DNA of 8,743 nucleotides from Opitutia bacterium (lineage in GTDB: Bacteria; Verrucomicrobiota; Verrucomicrobiia; Opitutales; Seribacteraceae). Below, one piece after another: positions 1 to 7,534 of this stretch; the first letter of the stretch is position 1; every line of letters starts with the position of its first letter. Location: positions 1 to 8,743 of the forward strand of contig JABHOU010000365.1 of NCBI GenBank assembly GCA_018695085.1, written 5' to 3'. Position numbers and translations under genes: made by a program. Under the pieces are notes generated by a model. That model was not told the DNA's origin. It searched no databases and saw nothing but the letters and a program-made list of their open reading frames with translations.

Positions 1-1859
1 CGCAGAAGAACCCGAATCTTGTTTTCGTGAGCGACAAGACATCCGGGATGAACCGCAAGGGTGGCATTCAAGGCTTCGAGGGCCTCGGGGAACTGTTTCT
101 TGTGGGTAAGCAGATAATAGCACTCCTTCTTGCGCGAGTGGTGCTCCCAAGGAGCATGGGCAATGGAGAGCCGATGAAACTTGAGGCTCTTGTCCTTTTC
201 GCCGTAACCGGCGGCGATGCGCCCTTGATAATGGTAGACGTTGGCCCAGAATAGGTCTTTTGCCAGAAGACAACCCGCAGGCACGATGAGAATGCCAACG
301 GCGCCGAGGAATAGGTTGAGGCGAGGCCCCGGGGAAAAGGCCGAAGGAGAAGAGGAATCGGGATCTCCGGGTTCCCTAAGCACAAGCCCGAGCAAAACGC
401 CAAGGGCGGACCAAGCGACGACGACGCCGCAGGGAGAACGGGCGGGAAACTCGAAAAAGGCTTCCGCAAGAAAGGTAAGACAGGCAGCGATAAGCCCCAG
501 GCGGAGACCGAGGCCCCGGAGGTCGCGCTTCTTGGCGCAGGCAAGGGAGGACAGGAGTCCCCGCCAAAGAACAAAACCCCAGATGCCGAGAAAACCGATG
601 AGTCCGACGATGCCGTTTTCGTAGAAGGCTTGGATGAAGTCGTTGTGGGCGTGGCGAACGAGTTTGCCTTGATAGGATTTGGCCGCATCGGAGAGCACCG
701 CGCTCTCGTGAAAGTGGAGCTCGTAGTGGTCGGTGCCCTTACCGAATAGAAAATCCTCGGAAAGGCAGGCGTTGAGAGCGTCCTGCCACAGAACGAGGCG
801 GCGGTTACTGCTGCTATCGACGCCGTCCGCACTGGGAACTATGCTCTCGAATTCCTTTGTCTCTTTGGAAGTGGAAGGGACAGTGCCCGAGGACTCGCTT
901 TTCTTCCAATAGGGTGAGGTGTAAAGAAAAAGCGGAAGGGCAAGGGAAAGGGCAAGAAAGGCAGAGGCAAGCATACCGGATGGTCGCAGATCCGCTGGGA
1001 CCATTGTCTTTCGCTTCAGAAAAAGAATAAGGAGGAAACAAAAGGCCGAGATTACGCAACCGGAGATCATACCGACCCACGCGCCTCTCGCCAGCGAAAG
1101 AGAAAGAGAGGGCAAAAAGATGAGGAGCAAGGATGCTCCCAACAGCATTCGTGCAGGGAGGTTGCGAAAGTAGAGAAGAGCCCCAAGGCAAAGGGGCAGA
1201 AGCGGGGCATGATACTCGGCGGCAAAGTTATGGTTGTAAATGATGCCGGCGGGAACCGACTTGCTGATTCGCGGCAGGCGATGGCTCCAGTCGGTCCAGA
1301 TGTAATGCTGATCCATGACGACGAGAGAGGATAAAAGTCCGCCGAGGAGCAAGGCTCCGAGGAAGACGCCCAGCTTATTCCTACTCCAGCTGACGTGAGC
1401 TAGGGAAAGGGCGAGCAGGACGGGCAAAAAGTGCCAACGGATGGACGAGACCCAAGCGCGCATCCCGTTGTGAGCGAAAAGACTGGATACGATAACGCCT
1501 ATTAGAAAAAGCCCAAGAAACACTTGAAGCGATTTCGGGAGAGCGAGAACCTTCTTCCCGAGGTGCAGGGATACGAGGGCAATTCCGACGACAGCCGAAC
1601 CTAGGGCAAGAACCAGCGCGAACTTCAGGTCGGCATTGACGATCCGAATGGGAATGAAGCCGTCGACCCACTCGTCTTGGGCCAGATGGAGGTGAAACAG
1701 CGGGGGAAGAATAGCTAGCAAACAAGCGAAAAAAAGCAGCAGGTTATTCTGCAAGGGTGAGAGGAAGTCAGGGAGCGACCATTCGACCGAAGACGTTTTT
1801 TCCGTTTTTTCTTTCTGCAAAGCGGAAAGCAAACTACTTGACTCGGCGAGTGGGCTCAA
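1..1859 (-). CDS. O-antigen ligase/polymerase family membrane protein with TPR-like C-terminus (3' end cut by window)
   Basis: One minus-strand frame is open from the left edge to about position 1859 and encodes at least 619 residues. It is a multi-spanning inner-membrane protein: the first hydrophobic segment (NNLLLFFACLLAILPPLF) lies near 1690-1750 and many more follow. Two hallmarks of the Wzy_C/O-antigen ligase family are present: SLARGAWVGM around 1074-1094 and HAHNDFIQAFYENGIVG starting at 653. Family members join or polymerise undecaprenyl-linked glycan on the periplasmic face; PglL-type protein O-glycosylation ligases share the same domain, so the acceptor cannot be told. Between these motifs is a Ser/Thr/Glu-rich hydrophilic loop (about 730-900). 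After the last membrane segment, the region 1-240 is soluble and helical with a TPR-like pattern (YYLLTHKKQFPEALEALNAT), and it continues past the window. No in-frame ATG occurs before 1463, which is already inside the membrane domain, so the start must be TTG or GTG. TTG at 1859 avoids overlap with the divergent gene; GTG 1946, TTG 1928, 1832 and 1820 are alternatives. Confidence 0.85.
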   Translation of the reverse strand, partial: MSPLAESSSLLSALQKEKTEKTSSVEWSLPDFLSPLQNNLLLFFACLLAILPPLFHLHLAQDEWVDGFIPIRIVNADLKFALVLALGSAVVGIALVSLHLGKKVLALPKSLQVFLGLFLIGVIVSSLFAHNGMRAWVSSIRWHFLPVLLALSLAHVSWSRNKLGVFLGALLLGGLLSSLVVMDQHYIWTDWSHRLPRISKSVPAGIIYNHNFAAEYHAPLLPLCLGALLYFRNLPARMLLGASLLLIFLPSLSLSLARGAWVGMISGCVISAFCFLLILFLKRKTMVPADLRPSGMLASAFLALSLALPLFLYTSPYWKKSESSGTVPSTSKETKEFESIVPSADGVDSSSNRRLVLWQDALNACLSEDFLFGKGTDHYELHFHESAVLSDAAKSYQGKLVRHAHNDFIQAFYENGIVGLIGFLGIWGFVLWRGLLSSLACAKKRDLRGLGLRLGLIAACLTFLAEAFFEFPARSPCGVVVAWSALGVLLGLVLREPGDPDSSSPSAFSPGPRLNLFLGAVGILIVPAGCLLAKDLFWANVYHYQGRIAAGYGEKDKSLKFHRLSIAHAPWEHHSRKKECYYLLTHKKQFPEALEALNATLAVHPGCLVAHENKIRVLL

Positions 1860-1927
1860 CTGCTTTCTAATGGAATGCGACGCTTCGTCCTTGTAGATTT
1901 CGGGGAGTAGGCTGTAACAAGAGAGCA
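1860..1927. promoter_or_regulatory. Divergent intergenic region between ligase-family gene and phosphatase gene
   Basis: If the ligase-family gene starts at TTG 1859, this 68-base gap must carry or overlap the promoters of both divergent genes. No strong sigma70 pair is visible. On the plus strand TAGATT (1894-1899) could be a -10 element, but the hexamer 17 bases upstream is a poor -35. On the minus strand TTGTTA (1920-1915) is followed after 17 bases by the weak -10 candidate TCTACA. A partial purine run (AAGAGAG) precedes the ATG at 1928 and is at best a weak ribosome binding site. The functional assignment rests on gene orientation, not on a convincing motif. Confidence 0.3.
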
Positions 1928-4465
1928 ATGAACCATTCAACCACACGATTCTTGCTTACCGCGCTTACTCTTGGAACGGGAAATCTCCAATCGGCCGATT
2001 TCTCAAGCGACTTCGAAAACGTTCACGACCGAGTATGGGCCGGAGAAGATTATTGGGCCAACCCGATGGAGGACTGGAAAATCCAGAACGGAAGGTTGGT
2101 ATGCGTCAGAGGAGGAGCCGACAGGAACGTACATTTGCTGACATTCGGTTTGGGCGAGAACAAGCCCGATGCCGCTTTCTCTATGTCCGTGAGGCTTGGT
2201 CTAGAGGAAGATTCGGCGAAAAACGGTTCGGCAGGCTTCGCCATCGGAGTGATTGACCAGGAAACGCGAGACCCGCGAGCAAGCTTGTTGTTCGGAAAGG
2301 GGTTGACCGCAGGTGTAAAGACAAACGGGAAACTGTTTCTGGGGAAGAACATTGCCGAAAAACCAGTGAAGTCGGTGAAAGACCTAACTCTCCGGTTCGA
2401 GGCAATTCCCAAACCACAGGACAACGATTACACTCTTCGCATAATCGCATTTGAAGGGGGAAGCAAAAAAGAACTGGGCCGACTTTCATCGGAGATTACT
2501 AAGAATGAGTCCTTGGTCGGGAACGTAGCCATAGGTTGCAACATGGAGATGGAATCTGCCCGAAAGGACGGAACTAAACTGGCTCGTTTTTGGTTTTCCG
2601 ATTGGAAATTAAGTGGCGAAAAGGTGGAAGCTCGCCCCGATCTCGCATTTGGGCCCATCCTATACGCCATGCATACGCTGAGTCGCGGCACGCTGAACCT
2701 CACCGCTCAAATGCCGCCTTTGGGAGAGAAGGAATCCAAACAGCTTAGGCTAGATGCGAAGGATACCGAAGGGCGTTGGCAAAAAACCGCCAACGCGACC
2801 ATAGACCCTCTCTCTCGCACCGCCACCTTCAGGATCGAAGGATGGGACGACACACGCGACATGTCCTATCGCATAGCTTTCGAGAACCGCAAGCGAGGCA
2901 GTGACTCAAAGGAAAAATATTTTGAGGGAATAATCCGAAAGGACCCGAAGGAGAAGAAGGAAATTGTGGTGGCAGGCTTTACGGGGAACAAGGACACCGC
3001 CTTTCCAAACGACAAACTGGTAAAGAATGTAGGGATCGTGAACCCGGACGTCCTCTTTTTCTCGGGCGACCAGATCTACGAGGACGTAGGAGGATACGGA
3101 ATACATCGCAATCCGGTTGATCTCGCAGTTCTGAATTATCTTCGAAAGATATACCTCTGGGGATGGGCTTTCCGCGATTTAATGCGTGATCGCCCCACCC
3201 TTGCCCTACCCGATGACCACGACGTCTATCAAGGGAACATCTGGGGCCAAAGCGGCAGGGATTCCGGTGGGATGAAGGGGCACTCAGCAGGTGGATACGC
3301 GATGCACCCCGACTTCGTGAACGCCGTGCAGCGAACCCAAACCGCACACCATCCGGCGCCCTTCGACCCCACACCCGTCGAACAAGGTATTGGTGTCTAT
3401 TATGGGGACATGATCTACGGACGAATCGGACTCGCCGTACTGGAAGACCGCAAATTCAAGTCGGGTCCGGCAGGAAAAGTAAATTCTTGGAAAGGGCGAC
3501 CCGACCATATTCGCGATCCAAAGTTCGACACAAAATCCATCGACAAAGAAGGATTGGTCCTACTAGGGAAACGCCAACTGAAGTTTCTTCGCCACTTTGC
3601 GGGTGACTGGAAAGGGACGGACATGAAAATGGCGATGTCTCAAACCATATTTTGCAACCTCGCGAATTACCATGGTGGCGGACAGCAATACATTGTCGCA
3701 GATCTAGACAGCAACGGTTGGCCGCAAACTGGACGGAATAGAGCTCTCGAAGAATTGAGGCGTGGTTTCGTATTTCATTTCGCGGGAGACCAGCATCTTG
3801 CATCCATCGTGCATCACGGCATAGAACAATGGGGTGACGCGGGATACTCCTTCTGCGTTCCCAGCATCGCAGCCGGTTATCCTCGCTCTTGGCTCCCCGA
3901 CAAGGAGGGCCGCCCCGTCCGCAATCGTCCCGCCGCAGGTTTACCCAATACAGGTGAGTACAAAGACGGCCTACAGAACATTTTAACGGTACATGCCATT
4001 GGCAATCCGACACCAACCAAAAGCAAAAGTCGCATCAACACCTTACACGGCAAGGCCTCCGGCTACGGCGTCGTGAGGATGAACAAAGCCAAGGGTACCA
4101 TCACCATGGAATGCCACCGTCTTCTAATAGATGCCTCCGACATGCAACCGGAAGATCAGTTTCCCGGTTGGCCCAAGACGATCAACTACAGCGAAAACTA
4201 TCAAAGAACCCCTGCGGCATATCTTCCCAAAATAAAGGTAAAAGGTCTTGCCCACCCCGTAATCCAGATAATTAACGCAAAGACCAATGAACTCGTGTAT
4301 GCACTTCGCACCCGTGAGGATTCTTATCGACCACCGATCTTCGATACGACCGCGATCTACTATGTAAAGGTTGGCGAACCGGATAATAATGAATGGAAAA
4401 CCCTCGAGAAGCTGAAACCTGATGCCACGGGGAAAAGGACTACGATCTCCGTAGAATTCCGATAA
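1928..4465 (+). CDS. Secreted PhoD-like metallophosphatase with N-terminal lectin-like domain
   Basis: This 845-residue protein begins with a signal peptide (about residues 1-23, hydrophobic FLLTALTLGTGNLQSA), so it is exported. Residues about 25-230 form a beta-rich module resembling concanavalin/LamG-like or DUF1080-type domains (it ends near FWFSDWKLSG). Residues about 235-330 look like an Ig-like linker. The catalytic region, about 345-740, matches the PhoD-like metallophosphatase family: FFSGDQIYED (Asp381), LPDDHDVYQGN (Asp429, Asp430, His431), LEDRKFKSG, and FAGDQHLASIVHH (Asp621, His623, His629). These Asp/His motifs bind the active-site metals. Classical PhoD enzymes are phosphodiesterases/alkaline phosphatases that release phosphate from organic esters outside the cytoplasm. 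The exact substrate here is unknown, and the lectin-like module suggests a glycan or polymer, which is inference. A C-terminal beta-rich tail (about 745-845) closes the protein. It is followed after 78 bases by a secreted sulfatase on the same strand, probably co-transcribed. It is much longer than typical PhoD because of the N-terminal module. The ATG at 1928 directly precedes the signal peptide. Confidence 0.88.
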   Translation: MNHSTTRFLLTALTLGTGNLQSADFSSDFENVHDRVWAGEDYWANPMEDWKIQNGRLVCVRGGADRNVHLLTFGLGENKPDAAFSMSVRLGLEEDSAKNGSAGFAIGVIDQETRDPRASLLFGKGLTAGVKTNGKLFLGKNIAEKPVKSVKDLTLRFEAIPKPQDNDYTLRIIAFEGGSKKELGRLSSEITKNESLVGNVAIGCNMEMESARKDGTKLARFWFSDWKLSGEKVEARPDLAFGPILYAMHTLSRGTLNLTAQMPPLGEKESKQLRLDAKDTEGRWQKTANATIDPLSRTATFRIEGWDDTRDMSYRIAFENRKRGSDSKEKYFEGIIRKDPKEKKEIVVAGFTGNKDTAFPNDKLVKNVGIVNPDVLFFSGDQIYEDVGGYGIHRNPVDLAVLNYLRKIYLWGWAFRDLMRDRPTLALPDDHDVYQGNIWGQSGRDSGGMKGHSAGGYAMHPDFVNAVQRTQTAHHPAPFDPTPVEQGIGVYYGDMIYGRIGLAVLEDRKFKSGPAGKVNSWKGRPDHIRDPKFDTKSIDKEGLVLLGKRQLKFLRHFAGDWKGTDMKMAMSQTIFCNLANYHGGGQQYIVADLDSNGWPQTGRNRALEELRRGFVFHFAGDQHLASIVHHGIEQWGDAGYSFCVPSIAAGYPRSWLPDKEGRPVRNRPAAGLPNTGEYKDGLQNILTVHAIGNPTPTKSKSRINTLHGKASGYGVVRMNKAKGTITMECHRLLIDASDMQPEDQFPGWPKTINYSENYQRTPAAYLPKIKVKGLAHPVIQIINAKTNELVYALRTREDSYRPPIFDTTAIYYVKVGEPDNNEWKTLEKLKPDATGKRTTISVEFR

Positions 4466-4543
4466 GTCAAAAGCCCATTAGCTGCTCACAATCTGAAAGT
4501 TACAAAATTAATGAGCCTATTCGCCATTTTGCACCTATTCCTC

Positions 4544-5842
4544 ATGAAAAAACGAGCGTACGGTCTTTGCATCGGCCTCCTTCTGCTAGGAAGCACCCTT
4601 TTCTCGGCAGGGACAAGCAAACCGAACGTCTTGCTTATCTTGGCCGACGACGTCGGGTGCGAGCCCATCGGTTGCTATGGCGGGGAATCCTTTGCCACGC
4701 CGAATATCGATGCCTTGGCAAAAAACGGCATGAAATTCGAACATTGCTACAGCATGCCCGTGTGCCATCCATCCAGAATAGCGCTGATGACGGGACGATA
4801 TCCGTTTCGCTTTAAGGCCGGATGGGGATCGTTTCCCAAAAACGAAGAAAAGCATTCCATAGGTCAGGTCATGAAGGACGCAGGTTACGCAACGGCGGTA
4901 GCGGGAAAATGGCAAATGACGCTCCTGAAGAAAGATCCAGCACAACCCTCTCGATTGGGATTCGACGCATGGAGCGTGTTCGGATGGCATGAGGGAGCCC
5001 GCTTTCACAGTCCAATGATTTACCAGAACGGGAAGGTGCGCGAAGGCTTGAAAGGAGAGTATGGTCCCGAGCTTTACGTCAAGTTCCTCTCCGATTTCAT
5101 GGAACGCAGTCAAAAGGAAGGCAAACCCTTCTTCGCCTACTACTCCATGGCTCTGGCTCACGACGTAACCGACGACCTGAAGTGGCAAGTTCCCTATGCT
5201 CCCGGCAAGGACCGCTGGATGAACTATGGGGAAATGATTACCTCGATGGATGAAATGGTGGGCAAGCTAGTGACGACTATGAATAGATTGAACCTCCGAG
5301 AAAACACCCTCGTTTTGTTTACGGGCGACAACGGCACTGCGGCACGCTCCAAGCTGCGACACTTGGGCAAATCTGGGAAGAAATACGAATATGAAAAAGT
5401 AGTCGTACGCCAAAATGGAAGGAATGTCCCCGGAGGGAAGGGACTGCTAAACGATCGCGGGACACATGTTCCCTTGATCGCAAACTGGCCGATGACGATA
5501 GCTCCCGGTTCGGAAAGCGAAGACCTTGTGGACTTCAGCGACTGGTTGCCCACTATAGCAGAAATAGGTCAGGCCAAACTGTCTAAAGATGTGAAGTTCG
5601 ATGGAAAAAGCTTCGCCTCGAGTTTTCTAGGAAAGAATGAATCCGCCCGCGGTTTTGCTTTCGCAGAGTCGAGGGGAGGTCGAGCCTTTGTTCGTGACCA
5701 AAGCCACAAGCTCTACGCCAACGGAAAATTTTACGACGTATCCATCGATCCCGAAGAAAGAAAACCTCTAGCAAAAGGGGAAGCAGCTGAAATTCGACAG
5801 CGTCTTGAGAACGCCATTCGCGAAATAGGATATGGGAAGTGA
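4544..5842 (+). CDS. Secreted formylglycine-dependent sulfatase (type I arylsulfatase family)
   Basis: The protein hydrolyses sulfate esters, probably on extracellular glycans. With the ATG at 4544 it has 432 residues and a normal signal peptide (MKKRAYGLCIGLLLLGSTLF, then SAG). An upstream in-frame ATG at 4511 would add 11 residues and put a second hydrophobic stretch before the KKR, which is less typical, so 4544 is preferred; neither has a clear Shine-Dalgarno. Sulfatase motifs appear in order: LLILADDVG (metal-binding Asp35, Asp36), the C-x-P-S-R signature CHPSRIALMTGR with Cys74 as the residue converted to formylglycine, AGKWQ (Lys122), ALAHDV (His206), FTGDNGT (Asp262, Asn263) and GGKGLLNDRGTHVP (Lys299). 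The usual His of GKWH is Gln124 here. The C-terminal part is a short subdomain with a usual sulfatase ending (LYDV-like KFYDVSIDPEE). It needs a formylglycine-generating enzyme or anSME, not present in the window. It follows the PhoD-like gene on the same strand, suggesting joint use on sulfated and phosphorylated substrates. Confidence 0.93.
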   Translation: MKKRAYGLCIGLLLLGSTLFSAGTSKPNVLLILADDVGCEPIGCYGGESFATPNIDALAKNGMKFEHCYSMPVCHPSRIALMTGRYPFRFKAGWGSFPKNEEKHSIGQVMKDAGYATAVAGKWQMTLLKKDPAQPSRLGFDAWSVFGWHEGARFHSPMIYQNGKVREGLKGEYGPELYVKFLSDFMERSQKEGKPFFAYYSMALAHDVTDDLKWQVPYAPGKDRWMNYGEMITSMDEMVGKLVTTMNRLNLRENTLVLFTGDNGTAARSKLRHLGKSGKKYEYEKVVVRQNGRNVPGGKGLLNDRGTHVPLIANWPMTIAPGSESEDLVDFSDWLPTIAEIGQAKLSKDVKFDGKSFASSFLGKNESARGFAFAESRGGRAFVRDQSHKLYANGKFYDVSIDPEERKPLAKGEAAEIRQRLENAIREIGYGK

Positions 5843-5871
5843 GAGAACAGGTATAGTTACCAGAAGCAGTC

Positions 5872-7410
5872 TCAGTACTCGATAACCCAACAGCGCCCTT
5901 GGGAGAAATGTTCGGCCTCGTCGGCTGTAATCCAACGTTCTTGATAGCGTTCGCCCCATGAATCGGTAAAGGCGATTTCCTCGGTTTCCTTATTATAACC
6001 GTGGATAATGCAGATGTGATTGCTGTCGCCCGAACCGGGTTTAGCCAAGTTCCCGGCTTCCTTTACCGCCTTGTCCATAAGGCTTTTCCATTCGCGAGCA
6101 TCCATTCCTTTTCGCTCAACTGTCCGCTCGTTAGCGATACGATTGAAGGTTTTTGTGGAGTGAAGCCCCCAAAGGATAGGCACGCCGGAATCGATGGAAC
6201 GAGCCAACTCCTTCAAGGACGGATGCCCTCGCAAAGGCTTGAAATTGCGACCGGCCGAAACCACTTCCTGCTGAACCGCTTGGACGAGGGTCGGTGTGTG
6301 CGTTCCTCCTCCAAGGCCAGTGTTCCCGGCCATGGCGAGTAAGTACATGTCCGCAGGAATTGCCATGTATCGCATGCAACGTTCGAAAGTAGCTGGAACA
6401 CAATACCCCTTCGGACCCTGGTCAACCATGGGAAGATTCTTAATGACAACGTCGCCGTTCGGTCGTCGGTCGACGTTTTCTCGATGAATTCGTCGAATGT
6501 ACATATCTGCCGTCTTTCGCGTTTTCCCTCTGGCTTCTGCAGAAGCAACGGTTTCAACCGAGAGGCTGACGAACTCTCCATTCATTACCGAGAGCAAAAA
6601 GCTGTGCCCGTTCCAGTCCCACCTCGACACCTTTCGCTTGGCGGAACCTTGGCCGAAATTCTGGCGACGAGGTTTTCCTAAAATATTTTCGAAAAGCTCG
6701 GCCACTAGATCAGCGTCACGTTCCATCCATTTTTCCAATTGTCGCGGGTCCTTGGTTACCGTGCCGTCCTTAAAATGCTCTTCCGCGGCCCCTGCTGCTG
6801 CAAAACAATCACCCTTGTTGGCAAATACCAGAGAAAGCCCGGTCACCTTGCTCGCATCCCCATAAAGAGCGGCGGAATAAGGGCGAGCACCGACAAAACG
6901 ATAGTTCGACGGCGGGTACAGTCGATAACTGGTCTGGTTGGCGGTAACCGATTCGCGCGGCCAACGTAAACGAGCTCCTGCGACAACCGGTTCATCATCC
7001 CAGAGTGAACCGTCGGCGAACAAGGGCACCCCGATAATTTTATTTAAAGCTCTAAAGTCTTTCTGAGAGGGTTCGGAGGAGACAGTTTTTGGATAAGGAA
7101 CTCCTGACTCCCGTCCAGTGGAAGATGCCGGCACAATTGGAGTCGTACGAGGCAAGGAAAGAAGCCGTTGTCGCTCACGCAAAAGATAGGCACGGCTGTT
7201 TAGATCAAACAAACTCAAAGGGGACTTGAACCTAACCCCGTCCTCTCGTCGCAAAACAACGTGCCCCGGTTCCACCTTCTCGACCACGGCTCGAATCGAA
7301 ACGCCTTGCAAACTTCTAAGAGTTACAAATTCTTGAGCATTCAAGCAAGGCAGGCTCGTAAAGGGAAAAATGAGCAAGGAGAAAACAAGAACACGATTCC
7401 AGACAAGCAT
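5872..7410 (-). CDS. Secreted SHD1-like + C39-like cysteine peptidase family protein
   Basis: This 512-residue protein starts with a signal peptide (MLVWNRVLVFSLLIFPFTSL, probable cleavage after LNA, about residue 25), so it is exported. Residues about 28-77 (VTLRSLQGVSIRAVVEKV, then VVLRREDGVRFKSPLSLF) resemble the SLA1-homology SHD1-like small beta domain common in Planctomycetes and Verrucomicrobia. Residues about 120-300 are a conserved-looking domain that I do not recognise. Residues about 325-512 form a papain-fold C39-like peptidase: MVDQGPKGYCVPATFERCMRY supplies oxyanion Gln331 and nucleophile Cys337, HICIIHGYN supplies His465, and FTDSWGE supplies Asp483. All catalytic positions look intact, so activity is likely; the substrate is unknown. 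There is no ABC transporter or membrane domain, so it is not a bacteriocin-processing C39 exporter. The ATG at 7410 is preferred over a GTG at 7428 because AAGGA sits eight bases upstream of it and the signal peptide starts cleanly there. It converges on the sulfatase gene with a 29-base gap. Confidence 0.8.
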   Translation of the reverse strand: MLVWNRVLVFSLLIFPFTSLPCLNAQEFVTLRSLQGVSIRAVVEKVEPGHVVLRREDGVRFKSPLSLFDLNSRAYLLRERQRLLSLPRTTPIVPASSTGRESGVPYPKTVSSEPSQKDFRALNKIIGVPLFADGSLWDDEPVVAGARLRWPRESVTANQTSYRLYPPSNYRFVGARPYSAALYGDASKVTGLSLVFANKGDCFAAAGAAEEHFKDGTVTKDPRQLEKWMERDADLVAELFENILGKPRRQNFGQGSAKRKVSRWDWNGHSFLLSVMNGEFVSLSVETVASAEARGKTRKTADMYIRRIHRENVDRRPNGDVVIKNLPMVDQGPKGYCVPATFERCMRYMAIPADMYLLAMAGNTGLGGGTHTPTLVQAVQQEVVSAGRNFKPLRGHPSLKELARSIDSGVPILWGLHSTKTFNRIANERTVERKGMDAREWKSLMDKAVKEAGNLAKPGSGDSNHICIIHGYNKETEEIAFTDSWGERYQERWITADEAEHFSQGRCWVIEY

Positions 7411-7418
7411 GACTTCAA

Positions 7419-7423
7419 TCCTT
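7419..7423 (-). promoter_or_regulatory. Shine-Dalgarno site deciding the start of the C39-like peptidase gene
   Basis: On the minus strand the bases read AAGGA, eight bases before the ATG at 7410. This is the only clear Shine-Dalgarno match before a gene start in the window. It lies downstream of the first base of the alternative GTG (7428), so it supports the ATG and not the GTG as the start. Confidence 0.6.
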
Positions 7424-7498
7424 GCCACACAACGCTACGAATGCAAACCTTATGGAGAAAGGCAAAATTGTGGGAATAGCAACTTGGATAAAAAGGTA

Positions 7499-7526
7499 TT
7501 GCAGACCTACGAAAAGTGCTTCTAAC
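7499..7526 (+). promoter_or_regulatory. Possible promoter of BamE-like lipoprotein gene, maybe giving a leaderless mRNA
   Basis: TTGCAG (7499-7504) and TCTAAC (7521-7526) are separated by 16 bases and each match four of six sigma70 consensus positions. Transcription would begin about seven bases later, at or next to the ATG at 7535, giving little or no 5' leader. This fits the absence of any Shine-Dalgarno there. The hexamers are weak and could be chance. Confidence 0.25.
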
Positions 7527-7534
7527 TTACAACT

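Noticed and set aside
241..624. 127-residue plus-strand open frame opposite the ligase-family gene
   Set aside because: The translation is Arg/Pro/Lys-rich, typical of an antisense shadow in GC-rich coding DNA, and no start signal is present.
68..832. Long 254-residue open frame on the minus strand
   Set aside because: It is another frame of the ligase-family gene. Its translation is low-complexity (Ser, Pro, Arg, Thr) with no family motif, while the chosen frame carries the conserved membrane and HAHNDF motifs.
1838..1871. TTGACT and TCTAAT as a promoter for the phosphatase gene
   Set aside because: The spacer is 22 bases, too long for a sigma70 promoter, and the -35 lies inside the divergent coding frame.
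3456..4016. 186-residue minus-strand open frame inside the phosphatase gene
   Set aside because: It lies fully opposite the PhoD catalytic region, which has clear motifs, and its own translation shows no recognisable domain.
5872..7410. Reading the C39-like domain as a bacteriocin-processing exporter
   Set aside because: There are no membrane spans, no ATP-binding motifs, and no small double-glycine precursor gene nearby; the protein is itself exported.
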